DNA from: Streptococcus mitis
GTDB lineage: Bacteria; Bacillota; Bacilli; Lactobacillales; Streptococcaceae
NCBI RefSeq assembly: GCF_009496155.1
Contig: NZ_WIJP01000011.1
Location: forward strand, 1-64,000
DNA: 64,000 bases
Direction: 5' to 3'
Shown here: piece after piece, positions 1 to 8,779 of the stretch
How positions within the stretch are numbered: the first letter of the stretch is position 1
Layout of the letters: every line of letters starts with the position of its first letter
Notes under the pieces: model-generated
What the model was told of the DNA's origin: nothing
Seen by the model: only the letters and a program-made list of their open reading frames with translations
The model's database searches: none
Translations under genes and position numbers: made by a program

Positions 1-20
1 CGATGAAATCAAGCATTAGT

Positions 21-63
21 AAAACCAGTGGAACTTACCCTGAAACGGATTTCCACTGGTTTT
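21..63. terminator. Bidirectional terminator after the hydrolase gene
   Basis: A perfect 13-bp inverted repeat (AAAACCAGTGGAA at 21-33, its complement at 51-63) encloses a 17-nt loop. T-runs lie on both sides, so it can end the minus-strand hydrolase transcript and anything arriving on the plus strand. Confidence 0.8.
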
Positions 64-95
64 TACGATTTTTATCAGACTAACTTCCACTTCTA

Positions 96-704
96 CTAGC
101 GGTGGAACTTAGTTTGGAAATTTACCAACTCTTTTGGTTTTGCTCTATTCAGAACATGAGGACAGTCAGGGATGATCTGGAACTGGGAATTTGACATCAG
201 TTCTTGAATAGCTTTCATTGAACTAAGATTTGGCTTATCCTGACTACCACAAATTAACAAAGTTGGATAGGGACAAGTCTTTGCAATCTCCCTTAAATCA
301 AGTGTTTTTAATTCCTCAGAAACTCCAACCAGAAGCGATTTATCTGCTCCCTGTTTCTCAAATATCCTCTTAGGAAGCAATTTAAATATCAGCAACTGAA
401 TGTAAAAAGGGATATTGCCCGCTAGCTTCAATGGACAACCTGATAAAACCAAGGCCTGAAGATTTGGCAAATCGTAACTTGACAGCTCTAATGCAAGTGC
501 AGCTCCTAAGGACAAACCGATTAGAACAAAAGGTTCTGTCTCCTTTGATAAGTCCTGATAAACGTGTTCCTTGGCTTTTCTATAGCTAGTAACTCCAGTA
601 GGGAATAAGTCAAGGGCTTCAGAGGGATAATCTACAAGCAACTCTTGCACTTCTTTCCAACTCTCCGCTGACTGACCTAGTCCATGTAAAAATATTAGTT
701 TCAT
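96..704 (-). CDS. Alpha/beta hydrolase, 202 aa
   Basis: Small single-domain alpha/beta-hydrolase. An oxyanion-type HGLG lies at residues 7-10, the nucleophile elbow GLSLG places the catalytic serine at S65, and D156 (GSQD) and H183 (CPHV) complete a plausible triad. There is no signal peptide, so it should be cytoplasmic. Its start codon directly abuts the stop of the pabB gene, so the two are almost certainly co-transcribed and translationally coupled. Substrate unknown; the family includes esterases, thioesterases and MenH-like enzymes. Placement behind the p-aminobenzoate enzyme is suggestive only. Confidence 0.85.
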   Translation of the reverse strand: MKLIFLHGLGQSAESWKEVQELLVDYPSEALDLFPTGVTSYRKAKEHVYQDLSKETEPFVLIGLSLGAALALELSSYDLPNLQALVLSGCPLKLAGNIPFYIQLLIFKLLPKRIFEKQGADKSLLVGVSEELKTLDLREIAKTCPYPTLLICGSQDKPNLSSMKAIQELMSNSQFQIIPDCPHVLNRAKPKELVNFQTKFHR

Positions 705-2426
705 TTAGTTCTCCCTCATTGATAACTCATACAAACCTCTCACTGCATTACAGCCGTAAATAGCTTCAGCTTGTGCTAAGTCTGCCAAGGTCAAAACTTT
801 CTCTTCTACCTGACCTGTTTCTAACAAATGCTGACGATAAATTCCTGGCAAGATTCCAAGTCGGATAGGTGGCGTGTAAAGTTTCCCAGCAATTTTCAGA
901 ACCAAATTTCCGATAGAGGTTTCAAGCAATTCTCCTTTTGTATTATGGTAAATCTTCTCTTGTTCCCCTAAACTCAAATGCGGTCGGTGAGTCGTTTTGA
1001 AGTAGGTAAAGGCTTGTTGCAAATTGGCTTCCTGAAGGCAGAGTTGGGTCTGACAAAAACTTGGACTAAGAGGTGTTAATATTTGACGATCGACTTCTAT
1101 CTTTCCAGATTTGCTGAGAGAAATTCGCAAGCGGTAATCTTGATTAATGTCACAAGATCGACACTCTTCCTCTATCTTTTGTTTCAAGTATTCTGCATCA
1201 AAAGGATAGGAAAAATAACGACTTGCCTTTGTCAACCTTTCTATATGTTGATTTTCAAACAGTAAGCTTTTCTGGCTGATTTCCCCTGTAGTAATCAGTT
1301 GGAAGCGAGCTTGTTTACGATAAAGAACTGCCGCCTTTTGATGAACCTCTCGGTACTCAGATTCCCAAGTGCTATCCCAAGTAATGCCACCACCCACTCC
1401 ATAGATGGCTTTTTCTCTATGCAGTTGAATGGTCCGAATAGCGACATTAAAAATCCGTCGTCCATTTGGAAGCAAGAGACCAATCGTTCCACAGTAGACT
1501 CCGCGCGGTTGAGGCTCCAAGTCCTTAATGATTCCCATAGTCGCAATTTTCGGAGCTCCTGTGATGGATCCACAAGGAAAGAGAGAGCGAAAGATTTCAA
1601 CAAGGTCAACATCTGCTCTCAACCAACTCTTGATGGTCGAGGTCATCTGCCAGACAGTCGAATACTGCTCCACTTGACACAAACGCTCCACATGTTCACT
1701 TCCCACTTCAGAAATACGGTTCATATCGTTGCGCAAGAGATCCACAATCATCATATTTTCAGAGCGATTTTTGGGATCCTGCTCCAACCAGCTAGCCTGT
1801 TCTAAATCTTCTTGGTCAGTTACCCCACGCTGAGTCGTTCCCTTCATTGGTCGCGTTGTCAACTCACGGTCATTCTGCTCAAAAAAGAGTTCTGGGCTCA
1901 TGGAAATCACTGCCATGTCGTCATGTTCAACATAGGCATTGTAGCCCGCCTCCTGTTCTACCACCATGCGATTGTATATGGCAAAAGGATTGGCACTTAA
2001 GTCTTGCTTGAGTTGGACAGTGTAGTTGACCTGGTAGGTATCACCCTGACGTAGATGATGATGAATCTGAGCAATAGCCTTTTCATAGTTTGCTGCAGAT
2101 GTTACTTCCTGCCAATCAGAAGGCAAATCAACCTCATCATAAGTCAGAGGAATAGGGGATGTTTCTACGCTATCATGAACAGTAAAGTAAAGCAAGTACT
2201 CGCCCAGTAGAGGAGTTTTGTGAACTGCAAACTTCTCCTCAAAAGCTGGTGCTGCCTCATAGCTAACATAACCAACCACATAATAGCCTTGCTCTTGATA
2301 GCTTTCCACTTGTGCCAATAAGGCTGTTACTTCCGCTACATTTCTCGTTTTTAACTCTTTGATAGGTTGGGTAAAGGTGTATCTCTCCCCCAAAGTCCTA
2401 AAATCAATCACTGTTTTTCTATGCAT
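705..2426 (-). CDS. pabB: Aminodeoxychorismate synthase component I fused to aminodeoxychorismate lyase (PabB-PabC)
   Basis: The first ~370 residues are a chorismate-binding domain, with RPMKGT, NMMIVDLLRND and GSITGAPK motifs typical of PabB/TrpE. The remaining ~200 residues resemble the PLP lyase PabC. The fusion should convert chorismate plus ammonia to p-aminobenzoate for folate synthesis. A glutamine amidotransferase partner (PabA) is not encoded next to it. The start codon lies only 6 nt after an extended -10 element, so the mRNA may be leaderless. It is followed without a gap by the hydrolase gene. Confidence 0.88.
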   Translation of the reverse strand: MHRKTVIDFRTLGERYTFTQPIKELKTRNVAEVTALLAQVESYQEQGYYVVGYVSYEAAPAFEEKFAVHKTPLLGEYLLYFTVHDSVETSPIPLTYDEVDLPSDWQEVTSAANYEKAIAQIHHHLRQGDTYQVNYTVQLKQDLSANPFAIYNRMVVEQEAGYNAYVEHDDMAVISMSPELFFEQNDRELTTRPMKGTTQRGVTDQEDLEQASWLEQDPKNRSENMMIVDLLRNDMNRISEVGSEHVERLCQVEQYSTVWQMTSTIKSWLRADVDLVEIFRSLFPCGSITGAPKIATMGIIKDLEPQPRGVYCGTIGLLLPNGRRIFNVAIRTIQLHREKAIYGVGGGITWDSTWESEYREVHQKAAVLYRKQARFQLITTGEISQKSLLFENQHIERLTKASRYFSYPFDAEYLKQKIEEECRSCDINQDYRLRISLSKSGKIEVDRQILTPLSPSFCQTQLCLQEANLQQAFTYFKTTHRPHLSLGEQEKIYHNTKGELLETSIGNLVLKIAGKLYTPPIRLGILPGIYRQHLLETGQVEEKVLTLADLAQAEAIYGCNAVRGLYELSMREN

Positions 2427-2432
2427 AGCTTA

Positions 2433-2438
2433 AGTATA
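2433..2438 (-). promoter_or_regulatory. Extended -10 element of pabB
   Basis: Minus-strand TGC-TATACT is an extended -10. Six bases separate it from the ATG at 2426, so the predicted transcription start is at or next to the start codon. No strong -35 is seen. Confidence 0.5.
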
Positions 2439-2442
2439 GCAT

Positions 2443-2479
2443 AAAAAGGTAAATCAAGAAAAACTTAATCTACCTTTTT
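2443..2479 (-). terminator. Terminator of zmpB
   Basis: AAAAAGGTA (2443-2451) pairs with TACCTTTTT (2471-2479), with a partly paired interior. On the minus strand it is followed by T residues, just downstream of the zmpB stop. It overlaps the pabB upstream region. Confidence 0.65.
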
Positions 2480-2499
2480 ACTCATCTATTTAATACAAT

Positions 2500-5400
2500 C
2501 TATACTTTAAAAAGATTTCCTGCAAATCCATCTGATTTCTGTAAGAGTTGTTTGTAAACCTTCCATTTAAGATCTACAGTATTCTTGAAATCATTTCCTT
2601 GAAGGTCTTTTTCGACCGCGGCATCAAATAAGGTCTGAAGTTGTGCGTAAGTTGAAATCTTTTGACCATCGATTTCAATTTCAACAAAACCTCTTTGAGC
2701 TTTTTCATGTACTTCATGATACCATGCTTTCTTCCATGCTTCTAAGCTTTGGAATTTGCCGTTAGAAACTTTATTAATAATAAAGTCATCACCAAGACCC
2801 TTATTTCCAGCTGCTTTAGATTCTTGTTTGTATTTGTTTGATGCATAACCTATGAACCCGTCTAGATAACCGAAGTAACCCCACATACGGAAGGTATTAT
2901 GTTTGAATGAGATTGAACCAACCGCACTCTTACTTGTATTACCACCATAAATACCTGTCATCATATTTACTACAGTATAAGCAGAATCAAATCCTTCAGT
3001 ACGGTAATGACCATTTCCTGGCAATCCATGTTTCGTTGCAAAGTTTCCATCAACCAGTTGATCAATACTTGTCAGTTTCGTATTCTTTTCGTCATCATTC
3101 AAATCACGAACTAAATCCCATTGATGTGGTTCACCAACTAAGCCATTGCGATCCGCTTTTTCACGATATTTCTTATCGATCTTCTTGAACCACTTATCAT
3201 TTGTTCCAGTATTTTTCTTGATGACAGACTCAGCTTCTAAGTAATCAAGCATCATCATGGATTCATTGTAATTCTTCATGTAGTGATCGATTTTCTCACG
3301 ACTATTTAACACATTTGGATTATAGTTGTAAATTTGATTTCCATCATTTTGACGTTCGTAAGCCATGTTTAATCCTAAGGCACCATATTCTCCATTTGGA
3401 TTTGAAACTGATGGTGATTGTAACATACCTTGAGCGAAGGCTTCAACGTCTGTTCCTTCACGGTGACGCCATGTTCCTAAGTAGGCCATACGGTCATTGA
3501 TGTGAGTTGTTTCGTGAGTGAATGCAGATGTACCAAAATCACTAATCATGCTAGAGATGATGTAATATACAGCCTCTTGTGGTTGTGGATTTTGGAAGAT
3601 ATAAGCGTATGCACCCATTCCATTGTATCCGTGCCACTTATCAGTCGGACCATAGAATTCACGAATTGGAGCAAAATCGCCTTTCTTCGTATGTCCCATA
3701 CGGTCAACCCATCCCAAACCTGGTACATCATGGTTATCCCAAATGGCAGATGGTACCATATTTTCACTCTTAAGAAGATTATTTCGTACATTATCTGCAG
3801 CAAGTCTTGACCAGAAGTCTAAATAATTGATTTGTTCTTGCGCACGTAAATCAACTTGCTTCTTGAACGCTTCACGTTCTTCTGCTGTGTTCTTACCGTA
3901 TTTCTCAAATGAACTAAAGGCAATGGTATTATAGGTTGTAATTAAGATCATATGCGCTTTCTTCAGATTCAGAAGTGGTAGAATATAACGTCCGTGATGT
4001 CCATTATTAATTACTTCATATAATTTATGTTTCTTATTCGCAAAATCAGGATTTGATGATTGTTTCTCAACAACATAAGCGTTATCTGCAATGTTGTTCT
4101 TGAACCAAGTATTCATATCTGTTTCACTAGTGAATAATTCCATGTTGTACTTCAGGAATTCATGTAAGTTAGCTTTACCAGTAGCACTTGCAAGGGCTCT
4201 GTTGAATGCATCATGTGATTGATCACCTTTTAGGTTGTTAGCATTTGACGAGAAGCTGATTAATCTATCTAGGACGTTAACATTCTTACCGTAGAAATCC
4301 GGTTTGAAGGTCATCATATTCTTGATGTTTAATCCGTCGTACTTAATTCCATAGTATTGGTTTAAGTAAGCAAGAGCTAACATGATTTTAGCTTTATTGT
4401 CTTCAACTTTTTTAATCAATGCACGTTTAGCTGCTTCGTCAGTATTCAGTTGGTGATCTTCATTTTCAACTAAAGCTTTAACTAAAGCATCAAGATTATC
4501 TTTTACTTCTTTGAAGCTTTCTTCCATGTATAACATCTTAGGATTGTTATTAATCTTACGAACTTCATCTGAATCAAGTTCAACAGAAGCTAATTTAGCT
4601 TTGATATCGCTGATCAATTGTGTCCTATCTTTAACAACCATATTTGGTGTATAGACAATATCACCTAATCCTTCAATACTATATTCACGAACTTGTTGAA
4701 CCTTAGATTCTTTTTGTGTAATAGCTTTAATTTCTTTCGTCTTATCAGCGTAATGAATCATAATGTGATCAGCATCTGATAAGTCGGTCACAAATTGTCC
4801 ATCTTTCATACCTGTAACAGATAAAACTTCAGTAGTTAGTAATTTAGAACCTGCAGGAATCTTATTACCTTGATTTACAATCCATTCTTTGTTGTAGAAC
4901 GGTTGAAGTTTTTCAATATTACGGTAAGCAAGCTCACGAGAAGCATCGTAATCTTGAGTAGCTTTGTAGGTGTCAGATTTTGGTTTCACTTGGTTCAGTC
5001 TATCTTCCACAAGTGGAGCAATTTCGAATTTATCGGCTGTAATTCCGAATGACTCTATTTTCTTGTTTGCTTCTTCTAAGCTGATTTCTTGGATTCGTTT
5101 ACTACGAGAATATTTGAATGAACGTTTCCCTTCACTCACACCTGTAACAACATAGTTTCTATCTATCCAATTATTTGTAAAGTAGCCGTCATCATCAACA
5201 AGATCTTTAGAACCATAGAATTCCTCACCATTCTCAACTTTCATCATTGTAACAGTATCAAGAACTCGACCCCATGGATAGTTTTTACTAATGAAACCAC
5301 CAACTTCAACAGGAGTTTTCACCTTAATAGTTCCTTTAACGACAGATTGACTAGTAAATGCGTATTTATTAACCCCATTTCCATCGTAACCATTATCTGT

Positions 5401-8097
5401 TCTAGCAACAAGACCACCAATACGAGCTTTATTGGCTACAATATCAGCATCAACATAGGCTTTTTTAATATTCCCTTTCCAAACTTCTCCAGAAATACCA
5501 CCCATATCCCAGCCTTTATCGCCGACACCAGCAAGTTTACCAACAAAGGCAACATTTTGTAATAAACCACCAACATCCACTTTGTTTACAATACCTGCAA
5601 TACCATCTTTACCAAGGATGCTACCAGTTACCTTGACATTTTCAACCGTAGCGTTTTTAGCTACTCTTGATAGTGCTGAAATATTTTCAATCCAAGGCAT
5701 ATTAATATTAACATTACCTAAGTTAATGTTATTAATTGTAGCGCCTTCAACATTATCAAATAACTGACGAGCCATATTGTGAATTGTATATTGTTTTCCA
5801 TCGACACTTGTTAAAGTTCCGCTGAATTTACCAGGTACATATTGTTTATTCGGAGTTGGTACATTTGCTGCATTCAAATCTGCACCAAGTTTAAAGGTAC
5901 CACTTGGATTAGCTTTCATAGCCGTTACTAGGTCGTTAAAGCTATAATATACATCACCATCGTGTGCTTTTTGTTTTTCGAAGTAATGAACATACTCGTT
6001 TGCCAATTTAGAAGCATCTGTGTGTTGAACTAAATCAGGAGCTGTTGCAGTAATTTTGTATAAAGTTTTTCCGTCTTTTTCTACTTCTTCAATCTTATCA
6101 ACAGCCAGTCTTGTAACTTTGTTGTCGTGAGTTGTAACTCGTAGGTAGAGTGGAGCAAGATCAGCTGGTTTTTCTGTCAGTAAACTAGTGTCTGTTTCAT
6201 TACCGTCAGCGTCCACACTCATCAAGCTTGTTTCTTTGATGTTCTTGATTTCAACTTTTTTGAGGTCAATTCTTAGCGGCTCTTCCTTCAGAACTTCTTC
6301 CTCATCGCCCTCACCACGGTCATAAACCATCTTCGTTTCAAGTTTATAATCTTTGTAGTATTGTAAGTCTGTCAAAGAAACTGTTAGATCTTCTGGTGAA
6401 ACATTCAATGTCTTCACAATCTCATCACCTTTTTTCAGAGTTAGGGTGATAGATTTAATGGCTGCCTTACTTGGATTTTCCAAATTATAACGGATTTGAG
6501 ATGATCGTTTCAAATCTTGAACATCAACAAGTGACAAAGTTAAGATTGGTTTTTCAAAGTTTTTAGTTCCTAATTTAACGATATGATCTTGGTCTAACTC
6601 CAGAACCTGTTCCACAATTTTCGGTGCTTCTTCAGTTTTTAAACCTTTGATAGTTTTGTAAGTCTTGGTAACTTTTTTCTGTCCATCTTTTCCTTCTTGG
6701 ACAGTAACTCTTTCACCTTTTTTCAGTTGGTCATCTTCTTTAACAACTTCCTTAAATGGAATCTTTTCAAGACTTTCTTCTACCAGAGTTCCTTCAATTG
6801 GTTTTGTCCCACGACTTATTTTTTTAGTGACTGGTTCTTTGATGACAGTGGTTGTTGTATTTAAAACTTGATCAGTCTCAACACCGTCGAGAGTCTTATA
6901 AGTCGTTTTGGTAATTTGACTACCCTTTTCTCCATCTTGAACTACAGTTTCTTCATCCGTATATTTGGTTGGATCCTCGATAATTTCTGTCTTATAGTCA
7001 ATCTCAGTAGTAGTTTCTTTCGTAACCGCTCCCTCAGTTACTTTATATTCAGGTAACTTTTCTTGAACTAAAGATTCGCCCTCTTTACCAGTTTCTTGAG
7101 TGCCTTTGGCTTCAATTTTCCCTGAATATTCTGCTTGTGGATCTTGAACTAACGATTCGCCCTCTTTACCTGGTTCCTGCGTGCCTTTGGCTTCAATTTT
7201 CCCTGAATATTCTGCTTGTGGATCTTGAACTAACGATTCGCCCTCTTTACCTGGTTCCTGCGTGCCTTTGGCTTCAATTTTCCCTGAATATTCTGCTTGT
7301 GACTCTTGAACTAACGATTCGCCCTCTTTGCCTGGTTCCTGCGTGCCTTTGGCTTCAATTTTCCCTGAATATTCTGCTTGTGGATCTTGAACTAAGGATT
7401 CACCCTCTTTGCCTGGTTCCTGCGTGCCTTTGGCTTCAACCTTGCCAGTATATTCTGCTTGTGACTCTTGAACTAACGACTCACCTTTTTTACTGCTTGT
7501 ATTGGTCTTAGACTTTGATTCTTTAAAGTAACCAACATACTCATATCCTTCGATATAAATAACACCTTCAGCCAAGCCTTCATGTGTAGAGGCTGAAATA
7601 GTTTGGTTATAAGAAAGCAATTCTTTATTCTCAAATGCAAAGGCAGTAAAAGGTACAAAATTGCTGACTCCAATAGAACTGATTAACAGAACCCCAAGTA
7701 CTTTACTACGGTGTTTCTTGGAAACTAATAAAACCGCTATCGAGGCCGTTGCCAAGCCAAGACCTGCCAAAGCAAGCTCCTTACTTCCTGTGTAAGGAAG
7801 TTGTTGACTGTTAGTCGCCTTCTTGCGATAAACTACATAAATAATATCTTCATCTTGAAATTCTGTTGGAACCTCATGATGAATCAGGGCTTTTTCAGAC
7901 TCGGTCAATTCCTGCTCCGCTAAATAACGATAATGAACGTTATGAGCACCACCGACTTCATTGGCTTGAACCTTGTCTACTGAAAGGGTACCAGCACCAA
8001 AAAGGAAGGCCCCGATGGCTACAGGACCTACCCCAACAGTTAGCTTACGAATCGAATATTTGGTGATTTTTTCTAGTTGTTGTTTTGTTTTTCTCAT
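2500..8097 (-). CDS. zmpB: Surface zinc metalloprotease, M26 family (ZmpB-type), 1865 aa
   Basis: Cell-surface peptidase. It has a YSIRK signal (residues 14-18), then the N-terminal LPYTG sorting motif (100-104) and hydrophobic segments that are the hallmark of the M26 (IgA1 protease/Zmp) family. Next come five to six 27-residue repeats (about 200-340), G5-like segments and a long mixed region. The catalytic site is HETTH at 1528-1532 with E1552 twenty residues after the second His, the spacing expected for the third zinc ligand. The family often has HEMTH; this copy has Thr in the middle. The assignment to ZmpB rather than Iga rests on the adjacent DUF436 gene and ZmpRS pair. Its start lies 2 nt after the DUF436 stop, with only a weak Shine-Dalgarno, suggesting coupled translation. 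It appears full length. Confidence 0.9.
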   Translation of the reverse strand: MRKTKQQLEKITKYSIRKLTVGVGPVAIGAFLFGAGTLSVDKVQANEVGGAHNVHYRYLAEQELTESEKALIHHEVPTEFQDEDIIYVVYRKKATNSQQLPYTGSKELALAGLGLATASIAVLLVSKKHRSKVLGVLLISSIGVSNFVPFTAFAFENKELLSYNQTISASTHEGLAEGVIYIEGYEYVGYFKESKSKTNTSSKKGESLVQESQAEYTGKVEAKGTQEPGKEGESLVQDPQAEYSGKIEAKGTQEPGKEGESLVQESQAEYSGKIEAKGTQEPGKEGESLVQDPQAEYSGKIEAKGTQEPGKEGESLVQDPQAEYSGKIEAKGTQETGKEGESLVQEKLPEYKVTEGAVTKETTTEIDYKTEIIEDPTKYTDEETVVQDGEKGSQITKTTYKTLDGVETDQVLNTTTTVIKEPVTKKISRGTKPIEGTLVEESLEKIPFKEVVKEDDQLKKGERVTVQEGKDGQKKVTKTYKTIKGLKTEEAPKIVEQVLELDQDHIVKLGTKNFEKPILTLSLVDVQDLKRSSQIRYNLENPSKAAIKSITLTLKKGDEIVKTLNVSPEDLTVSLTDLQYYKDYKLETKMVYDRGEGDEEEVLKEEPLRIDLKKVEIKNIKETSLMSVDADGNETDTSLLTEKPADLAPLYLRVTTHDNKVTRLAVDKIEEVEKDGKTLYKITATAPDLVQHTDASKLANEYVHYFEKQKAHDGDVYYSFNDLVTAMKANPSGTFKLGADLNAANVPTPNKQYVPGKFSGTLTSVDGKQYTIHNMARQLFDNVEGATINNINLGNVNINMPWIENISALSRVAKNATVENVKVTGSILGKDGIAGIVNKVDVGGLLQNVAFVGKLAGVGDKGWDMGGISGEVWKGNIKKAYVDADIVANKARIGGLVARTDNGYDGNGVNKYAFTSQSVVKGTIKVKTPVEVGGFISKNYPWGRVLDTVTMMKVENGEEFYGSKDLVDDDGYFTNNWIDRNYVVTGVSEGKRSFKYSRSKRIQEISLEEANKKIESFGITADKFEIAPLVEDRLNQVKPKSDTYKATQDYDASRELAYRNIEKLQPFYNKEWIVNQGNKIPAGSKLLTTEVLSVTGMKDGQFVTDLSDADHIMIHYADKTKEIKAITQKESKVQQVREYSIEGLGDIVYTPNMVVKDRTQLISDIKAKLASVELDSDEVRKINNNPKMLYMEESFKEVKDNLDALVKALVENEDHQLNTDEAAKRALIKKVEDNKAKIMLALAYLNQYYGIKYDGLNIKNMMTFKPDFYGKNVNVLDRLISFSSNANNLKGDQSHDAFNRALASATGKANLHEFLKYNMELFTSETDMNTWFKNNIADNAYVVEKQSSNPDFANKKHKLYEVINNGHHGRYILPLLNLKKAHMILITTYNTIAFSSFEKYGKNTAEEREAFKKQVDLRAQEQINYLDFWSRLAADNVRNNLLKSENMVPSAIWDNHDVPGLGWVDRMGHTKKGDFAPIREFYGPTDKWHGYNGMGAYAYIFQNPQPQEAVYYIISSMISDFGTSAFTHETTHINDRMAYLGTWRHREGTDVEAFAQGMLQSPSVSNPNGEYGALGLNMAYERQNDGNQIYNYNPNVLNSREKIDHYMKNYNESMMMLDYLEAESVIKKNTGTNDKWFKKIDKKYREKADRNGLVGEPHQWDLVRDLNDDEKNTKLTSIDQLVDGNFATKHGLPGNGHYRTEGFDSAYTVVNMMTGIYGGNTSKSAVGSISFKHNTFRMWGYFGYLDGFIGYASNKYKQESKAAGNKGLGDDFIINKVSNGKFQSLEAWKKAWYHEVHEKAQRGFVEIEIDGQKISTYAQLQTLFDAAVEKDLQGNDFKNTVDLKWKVYKQLLQKSDGFAGNLFKV
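7082..7495 (-). repeat. 81-bp tandem coding repeats in zmpB
   Basis: Five near-identical 81-bp units plus a partial sixth encode 27-residue repeats of the type GESLVQDPQAEYSGKIEAKG followed by TQEPGKE. Variation is mostly DP versus ES after VQ. Such arrays normally form a wall-spanning stalk and change copy number by slippage. Confidence 0.9.
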
Positions 8098-8099
8098 TC

Positions 8100-8663
8100 T
8101 TATGACTTTCTAATAGAATCTTGCGGGTAGTGCGCACGCGCACCTCCAATTAATTTTGGACGACTTGCAAGAGCCGTTACATGGGCATGCCCAATTTCTC
8201 TCAAAAGAGGGCGAATCGGAACCTGAACATGCTTGACATGCATGCCAATTGCAGTGTCTCCGATGTCCAATCCAGCATGAGCCTTGATAAATTCAACCTC
8301 AACTGGATCCTGCATAAACTTGAAGGCTGCCAACTGACCTGAACCTCCTGCATGAAGGGTAGGAAGGACACTGACGATTTCCAGACCAAACTGCTCTGCA
8401 ACCTGACGTTCAACAACGAGGGCCCGATTGACATGTTCACAACCTTGAACAGCTAGATGAATCCCTTTTTCTTCTAGGATATCTAGGATGGTCTTCACAA
8501 TGATTTCGCCAATTTCTTGGCTAGATTCCTTGCCAATCTGACCACCTATCACTTCACTAGAAGAAAGCCCCAAAACAAAGATAGATCCTTGCTTCAAATT
8601 AGCCTTTTCTAATATATCTTTTACAATCTGGCTTGTTTCTCTTTGAATGTCTTTTTCCTTCAT
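8100..8663 (-). CDS. DUF436 / TIGR01440 family protein
   Basis: Conserved cytoplasmic protein of unknown function, about 187 residues when started at the ATG at 8663. That ATG has a GAGGT Shine-Dalgarno; the upstream in-frame ATG at 8684 has none. Conserved features visible here include [11 protein letters not shown] near the N-terminus, [11 protein letters not shown] and [15 protein letters not shown] at the C-terminus. It heads the operon that continues into zmpB after a 2-nt gap. No transmembrane segment or signal peptide is seen. I do not assign a function. Confidence 0.85.
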   Translation of the reverse strand: MKEKDIQRETSQIVKDILEKANLKQGSIFVLGLSSSEVIGGQIGKESSQEIGEIIVKTILDILEEKGIHLAVQGCEHVNRALVVERQVAEQFGLEIVSVLPTLHAGGSGQLAAFKFMQDPVEVEFIKAHAGLDIGDTAIGMHVKHVQVPIRPLLREIGHAHVTALASRPKLIGGARAHYPQDSIRKS

Positions 8664-8689
8664 ACTTGATACCTCTTTTGTCATTATCT

Positions 8690-8718
8690 ATCATATCGTT
8701 TTTTCTACTTTTTAGCAA
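8690..8718 (-). promoter_or_regulatory. Promoter of the DUF436-zmpB operon
   Basis: Minus strand TTGCTA (8713-8718), 17-bp spacer, TATGAT (8690-8695), about 27 nt upstream of the ATG at 8663. Confidence 0.6.
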
Positions 8719-8755
8719 GATAGACAACCTGAAAACCTTACTCCAACCTGCATAA

Positions 8756-8779
8756 AACTCCCAGAATTGACTGGGAGTT
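8756..8779 (-). terminator. Terminator of the zmpRS operon
   Basis: Perfect 9-bp stem AACTCCCAG/CTGGGAGTT with a 6-nt loop and TTTT on the minus strand. The stem overlaps the zmpS stop codon. Confidence 0.75.

Noticed and set aside
7137..7511. Plus-strand open frame of 124 codons with internal repeats
   Set aside because: It is the antisense of the zmpB 81-bp repeats; its regularity comes from the repeat and it has no start signals.
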